DNA of 64,000 nucleotides from Poecilobothrus nobilitatus (taxonomy: Eukaryota > Arthropoda > Insecta > Diptera > Dolichopodidae), in the NCBI GenBank assembly GCA_947095535.1, contig OX352772.1:219709488-219773487 (forward strand). The letters are read 5' to 3'. The notes beneath the pieces were generated by a model. The model was not told where the DNA came from, did not search any database, and was given only the letters and a program-made list of their open reading frames with translations. How positions within the stretch are numbered: position 1 is the stretch's first letter; the number at the start of each line of letters is the position of its first letter. A program made the position numbers and the translations under genes. This document shows positions 42,609 to 54,656 of the stretch, piece by piece.

Positions 42609-43590
42609 TCAGCAATGTTCTCCAGTTTTTGAATTACTTCTTCTGTATTCAATGTTCTCGTAGAAAAAAGCCAAAAACTTTGTAAAACTATCAATTATCG
42701 AAAATATATATTTGTAGTTTTTCTTCATACTGTGCATTGGGCCCATGTGATCTACATGGAAACTTTGTAAGGATTGATCACCTTTCGGAATCGGTTGTAA
42801 AAATCCTTCGGCTTTTCCCACTTTCCTTTCTGCTAGAATACAGCGCACACAGACTCTGATAAAGCTTTCAATTGGTTTCTGAAGATGCAGTATGAAGTAT
42901 TCTTTATCCAAAATTTTTTTCATTTTCTTCACATAGAAATTGCCTTTCTCATGAACTTCTTTAATAAGACCTGGAATGATTAAGTCTGGAAAGACAAAAA
43001 GAAAATTATTATCTTTATTTTTATAAAGAATATCGTTTTGGATAACATAATCCAAATATGGTTTATTTCTGACAATTTCCATAATAGCACGAAATTTGTC
43101 ATCTTTTTCTTGAGATTCCTTTATTTTTTTAATGAATCCATCGTTTGCACTATTTTTGTTCATAGTAATTGGTTGACGACTTAAAGCATCAACATGCTTC
43201 ATGCGATTCCCAGCTTTGAGCTCCACACTAAATTCAAACTCTTCCAGAAGTAGTGCCCATCTGGCAACCTTAGTTGCTAGGTCCTTTTTTTTCAACCTGC
43301 ACTCGAAAGCCTTACAGTTCGTCATCAGTTTGAATTTTTGTCCCAATAAGTAGACTCTTAACCTTTTGACAGCTTCGACAATAGCCAAAACTTCTAATTC
43401 ATAACTGTTTTTCTCAGCGTCAGTAGTTTTTTTACTTGTGTAGTGGACAGGATGAAGTATGTTATCTTCTCGACTTCTTTGTAGTAGAATCGCCCCATAG
43501 TCTTCTCTAGAGGCATCGGTATGCAATTCCGTTTCAACTCCGTATTCGTTTATTTTTAATACAGGTTTAGTGGCTTTATTTAATTTACAG
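42609..43590 (-). pseudogene. Retro3 RNase H and integrase N-terminal and core part
   Basis: 305 open codons. RNase H: HTDASREDYGAIL (Asp), SYELEVLAIVEAVKRLR (Glu), but TNCKAFECRL has Asn where a catalytic Asp is usual. RNase H ends VDALSRQP. Integrase zinc domain: VHEKGNFYVKKM keeps the first His but has Asn where the second His is expected; CVRCILAERK gives the two Cys. Core: FHVDHMGPM (first Asp) and IIDSFTKF (second Asp). The frame breaks after ENIEYRRSN. Several residues needed for activity are changed. Confidence 0.85.
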
Positions 43591-44276
43591 ATCCTTGCTT
43601 TATTTCGTCAATCGCCAAATGTTGCTTTTTTTCTAATTTGAAAATACTATTTTTTTTTAGCAAGTCATTTAAAGGCTTAGCTTTAGTTGCAAAGTTGTGA
43701 ACGAATTTCCTAAAATAGCTTGCCAGACCCAGGAAACTTGTTTGTTGAAGTTGTTTGGTAGTTGTAGGAGTAGGAAAATTTATGATGGCTTTGGTTTTTA
43801 ATGCTGATGGAGATATGAACCCATTTGTTATGTGGTAACCGTGGTACTCAATTTCGTCTTGTAAAATTTGGAATTTTTGCCGCTTTATTTTTACCAGTAC
43901 AACTTGGCTCGCGTATTCTGAACTACTCTCTCTTATGATATTCTTTTCTAACCATTCCTTCAGCTGATTTTCTATAATAGTTTGTTCTTTCGGTGGCAAT
44001 CTTCTTGATGGTATGAGACTTTGCTTTATTACACAAATATCGCTTCCGGTATCCACTAATCCATCTAAAATATAATTGTTAATCTTACAAGAAATGTACA
44101 TATCATTTTTTACAATAATATGAGTTGATCTTTCATTCACGGTTTTTTCTCGGCAGTCTACTTTTTTGTGTCCGAACTGGTTACATCCGAAACATTTAGG
44201 GCTTTTATTTTTCTGTGGACACGTGTGAAACTCGTGCTCAGTAGATCCAATTGTTTCACTTTTAGTTTATCTGATT
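43591..44276 (-). pseudogene. Retro3 zinc knuckle, protease and internally deleted RT
   Basis: Minus-strand order: EHEFHTC, then CFGCNQFGHKKVDC (complete CCHC knuckle, about 44155-44196), then ILDGLVDTGSDICVIKQSL (protease D-T-G-S). Sequence then jumps straight to RRLPPKEQTIIENQL and EYASQVVLVKIK (RT start) and then to QDEIEYHGYHITNG and FLGLASYFRKFVHNF (RT thumb and connection). The distal protease and the whole RT palm with YxDD are deleted in two steps, with the frame kept open across both (43580-44140). A copy at 62957-63517 differs by one residue. Confidence 0.85.
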
Positions 44277-44516
44277 ATACCCGTACGATAGGATCGGGTA
44301 TAATAAAATTACTCCTCCGTTTGTAACACCTCGAAATAAGCGAGCTAGACATACCTTCAAAGGTATGGATCGGATCAGAAAAAAATTCTAAGACTTTTGA
44401 GCCATGTCCGTCCGTCCGTCCGTCCGTCCGTCAGCATGCTAACTCAAAAACTAAGAAAGCTAGAATCTCGAAATTTACACAAAATAATCTAGGAGTAATT
44501 TGTAGGTTTTGTTAGG
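44277..44516. repeat. 240-bp end module, copy 1
   Basis: ATACCCGTACGATAGGATCGGGTAT forms a subterminal hairpin (ATACCCG...CGGGTAT). Then TTTGTAACACCTCGAAATAA, a (CCGT)n microsatellite of five to six units (44407-44433) and GCTAACTCAAAAACTAAGAA. Similar modules are at 45875-46105, 51691-51921 and 63654-63893. Confidence 0.85.
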
Positions 44517-45874
44517 TTTTTACGAATGTTTCGTAACAGGAAAGTATTAAGAGAAAAATTATTAAGAAACACAAGTTACTTGTTACACAAATAAAAAGTA
44601 ACAACTTTGCCATATAATATTTCATTCATAGAATTGAACCGGCTAACTTTAACTTTTATTTAATTTTTTTTCTAAGTCCAAATTTCATACATATTATAAT
44701 ATAACGCGCCATATGAATTTATATGAAAAATTTTTTTTGTTTTTTTTTATATCTCTAAAAATTTACTCACTTTACGTCACTTTACGATACAATAATTGAA
44801 ACTGTTTTTTTTATACTTATATATATTTACTATAAAAGAGAAAAAAAAACTAAACTTACCGGTTCATTTTTTTACAATAAAAACAACAACAATATGTTGG
44901 AAGTGCTGATAATGTATCATATTGAAAATCGTCCACAATAGTTTTTATTTAACAAATATTAATTAAAAATAATTTAATATTTTGTAGGACCTTCTTACAT
45001 TTTTATTACTTCTCTCAGTCTTATAGGCATTGATTTTACTAAGTTTGTGTTACATTGAGAGGTAATATTGCTCTATTCTTCCTTTAGCCTCTGTTGAGGC
45101 TGATTTTTGATGTAATTGGATAATTTCGAACGCTTTTATAGCGATTATCACACAAATGTTGGATAACATTTAAATCAGGTGATTGGGGAGGAATGTCCAT
45201 AACATGTGGGCAATTGTATCACAACCACTCACGTGCAATATAAGAAGTATGCTTAGGATTGTTATGCTGATAAAAACAAAAATTTTCAGCTATACCTAAT
45301 TTTCCAGAACTTTCTTTTACATTCTCCCTCAAAATAGACAAATACATCATCTTGTCCATGGCTCCTCCTATGAAATGAAGATTGCCGACTCCTGTAGCTG
45401 ACATACAACCGCTTACCATCACAGAACCACCACCATGTTTAACTGTTTGTATGATATTTTTAATATCAAACTCTGTATTTTTTTCCCGTCATATAGTTTT
45501 TTTCCCATTTGAGGCAAAAATGTTGAATTTACATTCATGGGTAAATAACACCTTAATAAAATTACATTTTAATATTTTCTTAAGTATTTTAGAGATGAAT
45601 TTCCTGTGTCCAGAAACTTTCATTATTTTGTAAATACTGTCTTGCAAAATTTAATCTTTTAGTCCGTTTTTGAGCAGTTATATAGGGCTTTTTTCTTACC
45701 ATTCGGCCATTATATACATGTTTTCTCATTACCCTTCTTACTGCTTCAGTACACACATCTATTCCCAGCACTTATCTTATTTCAGCTGTGAGTTTAGGCG
45801 CACTTGAAGCGAGGTTATTTCTAATTTTTCTTATATTAATTCTTTCATTAGTCTTCCTTCCTCCCTATATATTT
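44517..45874 (-). pseudogene. Tc1-like transposase remnant
   Basis: Minus-strand protein in pieces: RKTNERINIRKIRNN, TAEIR-stop-VLGIDVCTEAVRR, NGRMVRKKPYITAQKR and NFARQYLQNNESFW; after frameshifts FTHECKFNIF, GGGSVMVSGCMSATGVGNL, FCFYQHNNPKHTS and SPDLNVIQHL. This is the Tc1 transposase from just after the N-terminal DNA-binding region. The three catalytic positions read His (usually Asp in TDESKF), Asn (usually Asp in QHDNDPKH) and Gln (usually Glu in NPIENLW). So it is thoroughly inactive. The N-terminal domain and the TIRs were not found. Sequence 44517-44960 is its 3' flank, without ORFs. Confidence 0.8.
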
Positions 45875-46105
45875 ATACCCGTACGATAGGATCGGGTATA
45901 ATAAAATTACTCCTCCGTTTGTAACACCTCGAAATAAGCGAGCTAGATATACCTTCAAAGGTATGGATCGGATCAGAAAAAAATTCTAAGACTTTTGAGC
46001 CATCTCCGTCCGTCCGTCAGCACGCTAACTCAAAAACTAAGAAAGCTAGAATCTTGAAATTTACACAAAATATTCTAGGAGTAATATGTAGGTTCCCTAT
46101 TTTTT
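45875..46105. repeat. 240-bp end module, copy 2
   Basis: Nearly identical to 44277-44516, with a shorter (CCGT)n run. It joins 1.3 kb of non-coding sequence (46106-47409) that ends in the matching inverted end. Confidence 0.85.
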
Positions 46106-47409
46106 TTGGTTGAGTTTGGACCAAGCCTTAGGGTAGCTCTCGAACACCTAACTTTTAGATCCCCACATTTTTTTTGAAATAGAGCTATGAAATTTTAACT
46201 GCTAATAGATCTCACAAAAATATTAATTTTATTTTTTATAACTTTTTTTTGTAACCCCACCCGTTACGGAGCTGTACCCAAAGGTTCAAAAAAGCTCTAT
46301 ATTTAAATTGTTATAGCACAAGTTGTATAAAGTATATCTTCATTTTCAAAACGCCAAACGATTACTACTTTTATTAGCTTTAAAAGTATATATACAATAA
46401 ATATATTTTTGTGGCATACGGTGTCTTAATTTACCGTTATACGAAACTAAAATTTTGCAAAATCCTTTAACCCTTCTATCTTCTAAACGGTTTAAGTTGG
46501 AAACTTGAAATTTTGACAGAAGTTAGATCTTTGAAAATAAGTATGAGTCATTTCAGAAATTTTTTTTGTATCACCCCCCGTTTAGGAGCTGTAAGGGGTC
46601 AAAAACTGAAAATTTCCTATTTTTAAACACCTGTAACTTGAACACCTGTTAAAATTTTTTTGAAGTAATACACAAAAATTAAAGCTTCAACATTATGCTC
46701 TTATTTCTGTTAATAACTTTCTTTAATTATTAATAATATAGGGTTACTTTATAATTGACGAAAGTGTTACTTGATTTTTTCAAATTTTCTAACAAATTTC
46801 TTTAACGAATTTTTTGCATTTTGTTTTACTCGATAATTTGAAATTGTTGAGGATATAATGCGTAGTACAAAAAAATGTAAATAAATAAACAACATTACGG
46901 TTGCTTGAAGAATTTTTATTTATATGATATTGATATACATACATACTTATATAATATCATGTTTATTTACAAATCGTATATGCCACTAGTGAGTGAATGA
47001 TAAGAGTATATATGTATATTATATAGTGCCGTATTTACATACATATATGTATTTTATTGTACTTATAAGAAATTATTCTGTCAATGGAATATTTAAATAT
47101 AATATAATATAATATTTAAAATTATATTTACTGTTTTGTACTTAGGAAATTTAATATACATTTACCGCTTAGTATTAAATGGTACTATAGAATATTTGAA
47201 AAAGTTTTGTATTGATAATCGTTATGTGGAAGGTTAGAATCTGCTTTTGAAGAATGTACATATAAACATATAGTTTGAATATATGTACAACCCATAGTAC
47301 TAGAAATTATAAAATTCACCCAAATTATTTTAAAATACTAAAATATTAAAAAAATAATATTGTAAGCAGAGTGACAGGCTGTGAACATACTAACGGTTCG
47401 TACGGGTAT

Positions 47410-48163
47410 CTAAGAGTTGACAAAGTCAACTGTATTCTTCCTCGTTTTTTAAATAAATTTCTCTTGTTTTGCCTATTATCGCCATTGAATTTACCGATAG
47501 GCTTGCTATTATCTATTTTAACTTTTTCGTATATCTGCATCTTTTCTTTAAATTCGCTAATATTTTTTGCTCCATAAAGGACAATTTTGTTGCTGGCATA
47601 ATCCTTTTTCCTTCTATGACATACCCAATAATCGATAATTCATCCACGTCAGCTTGAGAAGCAATTCCAATCATTTGGTACAAATATTCACGCAATGTTT
47701 CTTCAGTTTTTTTCTTTCTATCTTTTAGTTTAGAATGCACATCAGCGCTATTTACCCTAGGTTTGAATTCTTGAATTAGCATATTCTTCAAGTCATAGTA
47801 ATTCATCGGCTTGGCGTCACAATCTATAAAAATTTTAGCGGCTCCACTCAGTGAGCGTTTACAGAATATAAATTTTTGTAGATCATTTAAATGGAAGGTG
47901 CTGTTGTGAATATTTAAGGTGCTATATCATTTAAATGGAAGGTGAATATTGTTCGAATTCGATTATCCACTTTCTTACGCACATCGTATCGTTTCCGAAA
48001 AACTTACGTAAGATGTTTTCAAAATCTAAAAATTTATTTTTATTTGTTGTTCATCTCTTTCTCCTATATTTAGAAAACGTGTTGAAGAACCGTTACTGCC
48101 AAAACCAAAATCTACTGCTGTGGCACTATTCTGCCTTGTTTGTTGCCTTCGTCTACCGCTCAT
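47410..48163 (-). pseudogene. Retro3 gag, N-terminal and capsid part
   Basis: Start ATG at 48163 (MSGRRRQQTRQNSATAVDF). After a frameshift it reads DFENILRKFFGNDTMCVRKW (about 48000-48050), then FHLNDLQKFIFCKRSLSGAAK and MNYYDLKNMLIQEFKPRVN, then KKTEETLREYLYQMIGIASQ (47513-47806), then another shift to NSKPIGKFNGDNRQNKRN. The pattern K-x-x-L-x-G-x-A-K and E-x-L-x-x-Y-x-x-x-M is that of Gypsy Gag. A 30-bp phrase TCATTTAAATGGAAGGTG is duplicated at 47885 and 47930. The composite insert cuts the end. Confidence 0.75.
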
Positions 48164-49705
48164 GGTAAATTGAGTGAATTTAATATATTGGATTTAAAAA
48201 AATTTTTTGGACTTAAAGTTTTCTTTTCTCTTATAGTTTGTTTTGTTTTCATTTTATATTCAATATTTTATTTTTTATGCATATTTTTATATAGTTCAAT
48301 ATGTTTTTTTTTTTTTTATAAGTTTATTTTATAATAATATTTTTATTTTTTAACATTGAAGAAATATAAATTACAAGTGCATTTTAATTCAAACATATAG
48401 TTAATTTTGTTTGAATGTAAAAGAAATATTTAATTTTTTTTTTTTTTTTAACTTTATACAATTAATCCTATTTATTTTAAAACCGACAAAATTTTTTAAT
48501 TTAATTTATATTTTGTAATACTAATTTAAAAGAAATTTTCAAATAATGTTTTTATATAAAAGCATAAAAAATGTTCGATTTTAATTCAGCAATTAATTTT
48601 TGCTTAATGAATAAATAAATTTAATTTGAGCGACAATGCCTTTTTTTTATTTCTTATAAAATTCTGTCTATAAAATTTTAACCTTAACTGTTTGTGTTCT
48701 CAATAAAATAAGCAAAATTTTAATCACATGTTATCATAAAAATTGTTTTTGCAAATCTATTTATTATTTTATTATACATGTAATAGATAAATCTAATTGT
48801 ACTTTTTTTTTAATTATTTTTTTTTTAATTTTAAATATATATTAACTTTGTTTGAATGTAAAAGGAATGTGCACTTTCTTTCATTTAATTTCAATTTTAT
48901 ACTATTAATCTTATTTATTTTAAAACAGGTGAAATTTTAAATTTAATTTATATGTTCTAAAACTAAATTAATAGAAATTTTCAAATAATATCTTTATATA
49001 ATAGCATAAAAATATTCGATTTTAATTCAAAAATTAATTTTTCCGTTTTCGATTTGATTTAACATTAAAATAAATTTAATTTCAACGAACATGCCATTTT
49101 TTTTTTAAAAGAAATTCTGTCTATAAAATTTTAACCTTAAAAATAATATTGAAAAATAATAATAATAAAAAAATAAAATATTATTTTTGTAAATCTATTT
49201 ATTATTTTATTATGTGTTATAGAAAATCTAATTGTAGTTTTTTTTTACAGTACCAGGTGTTTCATTAAAATTCTAATTTATTTTAAATTGTAGAATTAGA
49301 TTTATCTTAGGCATTACACAAGATAACCTGCATTTAAATTACTTCTAATTTAAATATTTTCTAAAATTTAAATAATTTTACCACTTATTTATTTATTTAA
49401 ATCAACGTTCATAATTCAAATTTTAATTAATTTAATTATATTTATTTTTTAAAATTTATTTAACTTAATAGTTTAATTGGACACCCGTGTAAAACAAAAT
49501 TTTCTTATGTGAAATTTTATAAAAAATTTAAAAAAAAATCTGTATTATAATTTCGAGTATAACTTTATGATTTTTGTCCACATTAATCCACTTTAATCCA
49601 CTTTTAGTAATATTTTATTATAATATTGAATTATAGTAAATGTATAATTATTAAATTGCTGCCAATGATATGAAATATATTGAAAAAAAAAATTTTTTTT
49701 TGATC
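48164..49705 (-). other. Retro3 leader, very AT-rich, with an internal duplication
   Basis: No ORF beyond short AT readings. Sequence from about 48390-48690 is repeated, with divergence, at about 48835-49140 (shared phrases GTTTGAATGTAAAAG, GAAATTTTCAAATAAT, CTGTCTATAAAATTTTAACC). This long leader is atypical for Gypsy elements, which usually have a few hundred bases here. Confidence 0.7.
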
Positions 49706-49724
49706 CCGGTTGAGCTCCCAAATT
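49706..49724 (-). promoter_or_regulatory. Retro3 primer binding site region
   Basis: On the minus strand, AATTTGGGAGCTCAACCGGG follows the 5' LTR end CCCACA. Position is right for a primer site. I cannot assign the tRNA with confidence. Confidence 0.55.
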
Positions 49725-49963
49725 TGTGGGAATCCGAATTAGAATCGATAAGATGATTTAGTTACCATTAAAATTATTTATTATAATGATATTTATTGTT
49801 GCAGTAATTTGAGAAAAAAATATTGATCTTCGGTTTCTTTTAGAAAACCACATTGTTGTGTTGAAAGAGATAGTATGATGCTTTTACGGTATAATTATCA
49901 GGGTTGACAATGACAAGTTGGTTATGTAGCAAAGTCGATAAGGTAGAGTTATGGATTCCCACA
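49725..49963 (-). repeat. Retro3 5' LTR
   Basis: 239 bp, TGTGGGAATCC...GGATTCCCACA, flanked by TGTA as is the other LTR (41506-41509 and 49964-49967). Confidence 0.9.
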
Positions 49964-50333
49964 TGTATGTATTAAAAAAATGTGCACCTCATAAATTAAT
50001 AATGTAATAATTTACATTAAAATGACAAAAGTATATTTTTACCGACTGCATACATTAATTTATAAGGCAGGTATTGTTTTCATACTAAAAATTTGTACCC
50101 GCGATTTTAGTAAATATGCACTACTCCGTTGCCTAGAAGGCTGTAAACAAATTTTTAGCGTGAGGTCATTCTGTGTGTGTAAGCGTGTGTGTGGGTATGA
50201 CTGTGGGCACATGTACAGCCTAAACGACTCGGCGGAATTTCTTAAAATTTCACATTTAAGGTTTTCACCTAAATATCTCTTTTGAAGCAAATCGGACAAC
50301 CGAAAGAGGTAGTTTACTGTGACACTTTGAAAT
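49964..50333. other. Flank of Retro3, no gene recognised
   Basis: Open frames of 87 and 109 codons on opposite strands overlap here (50022-50389) and show no known motif; the GTGTGTGTAAGCGTGTGTGTG stretch is a small GT-rich microsatellite. I see nothing else. Confidence 0.5.
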
Positions 50334-51921
50334 TTTTTACGAATGTTTCGTAACAGGAAAGTATTAAGAGAAAAATTATTAAGAAACACAAGTTACTTGT
50401 TACACAAATAAAAAGTAACAACTTTGCCATATAATATTTCATTCATAGAATTGAACCGACTAACTTTAACTTTTATTTAATTTTTTTTCTAAGTCCAAAT
50501 TTCATACATATTATAATATAACGCGCCATATGAATTTATATGAAAAATTTTTTTTGTTTTTTTTTATATCTCTAAAAATTTACTCACTTTACGTCACTTT
50601 ACGATACAATAATTGAAACTGTTTTTTTTATACTTATATATATTTACTATAAAAGAGAAAAAAAACTAAACTTACCGGTTCATTTTTTTACAATAAAAAC
50701 AACAACAATATGTTGGAAGTGCTGATAATGTATCATATTGAAAATCGTCCACAATAGTTTTTATTTAACAAATATTAATTAAAAATAATTTAATATTTTG
50801 TAGGACCTTCTTACATTTTTATTACTTCTCTCAGTCTTATAGGCATTGATTTTACTAAGTTTGTGTTACATTGAGAGGTAATATTGCTCTATTCTTCCTT
50901 TAGCCTCTGTTGAGGCTGATTTTTGATGTAATTGGATAATTTCGAACGCTTTTATAGCGATTATCACACAAATGTTGGATAACATTTAAATCAGGTGATT
51001 GGGGAGGAATGTCCATAACATGTGGGCAATTGTATCACAACCACTCACGTGCAATATAAGAAGTATGCTTAGGATTGTTATGCTGATAAAAACAAAAATT
51101 TTCAGCTATACCTAATTTTCCAGAACTTTCTTTTACATTCTCCCTCAAAATAGACAAATACATCATCTTGTCCATGGCTCCTCCTATGAAATGAAGATTG
51201 CCGACTCCTGTAGCTGACATACAACCGCTTACCATCACAGAACCACCACCATGTTTAACTGTTTGTATGATATTTTTAATATCAAACTCTGTATTTTTTT
51301 CCCGTCATATAGTTTTTTTCCCATTTGAGGCAAAAATGTTGAATTTACATTCATGAGTAAATAACACCTTAATAAAATTACATTTTAATATTTTCTTAAG
51401 TATTTTAGAGATGAATTTCCTGTGTCCAGAAACTTTCATTATTTTGTAAATACTGTCTTGCAAAATTTAATCTTTTAGTCCGTTTTTGAGCAGTTATATA
51501 GGGCTTTTTTCTTACCATTCGGCCATTATATACATGTTTTCTCATTACCCTTCTTACTGCTTCAGTACACACATCTATTCCCAGCACTTATCTTATTTCA
51601 GCTGTGAGTTTAGGCGCACTTGAAGCGAGGTTATTTCTAATTTTTCTTATATTAATTCTTTCATTAGTCTTCCTTCCTCCCTATATATTTATACCCGTAC
51701 GATAGGATCGGGTATAATAAAATTACTCCTCCGTTTGTAACACCTCGAAATAAGCGAGCTAGATATACCTTCAAAGGTATGGATCGGATCAGAAAAAAAT
51801 TCTAAGACTTTTGAGCCATCTCCGTCCGTCCGTCAGCACGCTAACTCAAAAACTAAGAAAGCTAGAATCTTGAAATTTACACAAAATATTCTAGGAGTAA
51901 TATGTACGTTCCCTATTTTTT
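50334..51921 (-). mobile_element. Second copy of the Tc1 remnant with end module
   Basis: Repeats 44517-46105 almost exactly (one indel in an A-run near 44840/50660, a few substitutions). It includes the dead Tc1 transposase (minus, about 50780-51690) with the same altered catalytic residues, and the 240-bp module (51691-51921). Its end at 51921 adjoins the start of the large duplication at 51922 without extra bases. Confidence 0.9.
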
Positions 51922-54306
51922 AACTTAACTTTTTTTAGTTTACAATATTATATATTGTAAACAACCAACAACGACACAAATTAATTAATTTGTCAAACTT
52001 GAAAGAAACGTCAAGGAATTGAACGAAACATCAAAGAATGCTGCCATCGCAGAATTACAGAAGGGTTTTTAATTGAAGTATAAAATTATAAATCAATCAG
52101 ATGAAACGAGTTCGTGTATCCTATAACAAATTATCGTATAATCATAATATCACTCATTTAAAGAAAAGAAATTTTAATTAAATATAGTTTAATCAATAAT
52201 AGATTAAAATTTGAATTGTGAAAATCTAAAAATACGTAAAGATTAAAATTTGAATTGTATAACGTTAAAAGTAACGAAAGATTAAATTTTGGATTTTGTA
52301 AGGAAAAAAGAAGCGAATTAATATTGATTATTTTTATACCCTACACCTAAAGTATAGAATATATTAACTTTGATATGGTGTTTGTAGCTACCAAAAGCAA
52401 GCGAGTTAGATGTGGACATGTATATATATTCTGAATCAGGATCGCCTGCTGAGTCGATTTAATAATGTCCGTCCGTTCGCACGATAACTCAAAAAACTAA
52501 TAAAGCTGTCTTGATGAAATTTATATAGTAGGTTACTAATTACGAAAGGAAGGCTAAGTTGGAATCTGGACAAAATCGGTCCATTGGTTCGGATTCTGCA
52601 AGTTTCCGAATGATTCCGCAGCAAACGAGATTATCTCCAAAACCAACAAAGATGGAACCTTTAAATTTTGTACAATGATGTTCCTTCCCGTTCGATTTAT
52701 GTCTCTGAAATTTACGAGGATTTTGTCCATGGGTTTGGATTTTGGAAGCTTCCGAACGAGCACCAGAGCAAATGAGATTATCTCCAAAACCAACTTACAT
52801 ATAACCTTTAAATTTGGCAGAGGGGTGTTCTTTCATGTTTTATTTAAGCCTCTGAAATTTGAGAGGATTTGGTTCATGGGTTCTTATCTTGGAAGCTTCC
52901 GAACGAGCCCCAGAGCAAACGAGTATATATCTCCACAACCAACAAACATAAAACCTTTATTTTTAACACACGAGTGTGCTGTTATGTTTCCTTTTCTATA
53001 AAATTGGAAACTGACATTTAAAAGAATTTGTACCATGGTACCATTCGTATTTTGGAAGCTTCCGAACGAGCCCCAGAGCAAACGAGATTATCTCCAAAAC
53101 CAACAAAGGTAGAACCTTTAAATTTTTTACAATGGTGTTCCTTCCCGTTTGATTTATGTCTCTGAAATTTAAGAGGATATGGTCCATGGGTTTGGATTTT
53201 GGAAGCTACCGAACGAGCCGCGGAGCAAATGAAATCATCTGCAAAATCAACTAAGATATAACCTTTAAATTCGGCAGAATGGGGTTCTTCCATGTTTGAT
53301 TTAGGTCTCTGAAATTTGAGAGGATTTGGTCCTTGGGTTCGGATTTTGGAAGCTTCCGAACGAGCCTCAGAGCAAATGATATTATCTCCAAAAGCAGCAA
53401 AGATATAACATTTAAATTAGCAGAATGGTGTTCCTTCATGTTTGATTTATGTTTCTAAAATGTGTGAGAATTTCGTCCATGGCTTCAAATCTTGGAAGCT
53501 TGCGAACGAGCCCCAGAGCAAACGAGTATATCTCCACAACCAACAAAAATAGAACTTTTATTTTTAGTACAAAGGTGTTTTGTTATGTTTCCTTTTTTGT
53601 TATGTTTCCTTAGTGTAAATTGGAAACTGACGTATGAAAGAATTTGAACCATAGGTTCGTATTTAGGAAACTTCCGGACGAGCACAAGAGCAACGAGCAT
53701 ATCTCCAAAACCAATAAAAGTAGAACCTTTAAATTTAGTACAATGGTGTTTTGGCATGTTTTCTTTATGTTCCTGAGATGGATTCGATGAATTGGAGTTG
53801 CAATTCGGCTACCTGACACATCCTTCCCAAAGACTAACAATCTTCGAAATTAATAAAGATAGAAACTTAAAATTTTTTGCAAAGGTGTCAAGCATATCCC
53901 AAGAGGATGCATTCGTTTACGTTCCTGAAATTCGAGTTGAATAAGACAGAAAAAGGAAGAAGTTCAAGCAGCTGCCAAAAAAACTTATGGATTTTTAATT
54001 TAATTCGAATTATTCAGGTGTAGGGTATTAATAAGTCGCTTGCATCGACTTTCTGTTACATTTACTTGTTTCTAATTTGAAAACTTTAAAAGCTTACCTA
54101 GAACGTAAACAATTTTAAACTTACTAGTAAATCCGTTTTTTTTTTGTAAAAATAAAATTTGACTTATGAAATATGAAATTAAAGTAAATTAGATTAGTTT
54201 TTTGTGATAAATAAAATATTAAAATCAAGAAAATTAGTGGAATCTTTGTGAATTTGATTGATCATTTTCAGACTAAATACAAAAAACGAGTGTAAAACAT
54301 TCTACA
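51922..54306 (+). repeat. Retro2 copy: 5' LTR, 5' truncated, with the tandem-array transposon
   Basis: Partner of 32545-34929. The ATACCCTACACCT element is at 52334-54028 and its tandem array at about 52557-53937. The first 205 bases of the LTR are absent because the duplication starts inside it. Leader follows at 54307-54656. Confidence 0.9.
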
Positions 54307-54656
54307 TGCTGTCAGAAGAAAACTGAACTAGTGCTTGAAAAGTGAAAAAAAAGCTAAAACCTAGTTTCCTATATAAATTTTTATAATTTTTATTAAAACA
54401 ATTAATATAATTAAAATATAATTTTACATCTTATACATATAGTTTCGGTAGGGTTCACGGTTCGTGCCAAATGATGTCCCGGAAAGCTGAAAAGCAAAGA
54501 TAAGTACAATAAGTTATTCTGGATATACCGTATTATATTAAGCACTAAATTACAAATTTATACTAAATTACAAAATTAAAATATATCATCACAAAACCAG
54601 AGTTAAGTCAGATTTTGGGAACAAAGGTACGAACTTTTTTTTTTATTATTTTGTAA

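Larger units (their letters stand above)
32545..44623. repeat. Large duplication, first copy (at least 12.1 kb)
   Basis: Every base from 32545 on has a partner at +19377 until the window ends at 64000. I noticed only a handful of differences, for example at 33351, 33876, 40291, 42772 and 43979. The left limit is sharp: at 32544 the sequences part. The right limit is outside the window. Confidence 0.95.
44277..47409. mobile_element. Composite insert in Retro3 gag with ATACCCGTACGA ends
   Basis: Left end ATACCCGTACGATAGG, right end TCGTACGGGTAT (12-bp inverted repeat). Inside: a 240-bp end module (44277-44516), a dead Tc1 element, a second copy of the end module (45875-46105) and 1.3 kb of AT-rich sequence without ORFs (46106-47409). 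One reading is a 1.5-kb non-autonomous element (45875-47409) plus an incomplete copy with Tc1 sequence joined to it. The family is not known to me. It interrupts Retro3 gag. Confidence 0.65.
41510..49963 (-). mobile_element. Retro3: defective Gypsy-like LTR element, minus strand
   Basis: 5' LTR 49725-49963 and 3' LTR 41510-41886 start TGTGGGAATCC and end GGATTCCCACA, flanked by TGTA. Genes on the minus strand are gag (47410-48163), zinc knuckle and protease, an RT remnant, RNase H and integrase (41990-44276). A 3.1-kb composite insertion (44277-47409) splits gag. The RT core is deleted. The integrase C-terminus is homologous to that in Retro2. A copy of most of it begins at 60887. Confidence 0.9.

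Noticed and set aside
50022..50389. Two overlapping frames of 87 and 109 codons on opposite strands
   Set aside because: No motif, no neighbouring gene signal, and part of the second runs into the Tc1 block; kept as unannotated flank.
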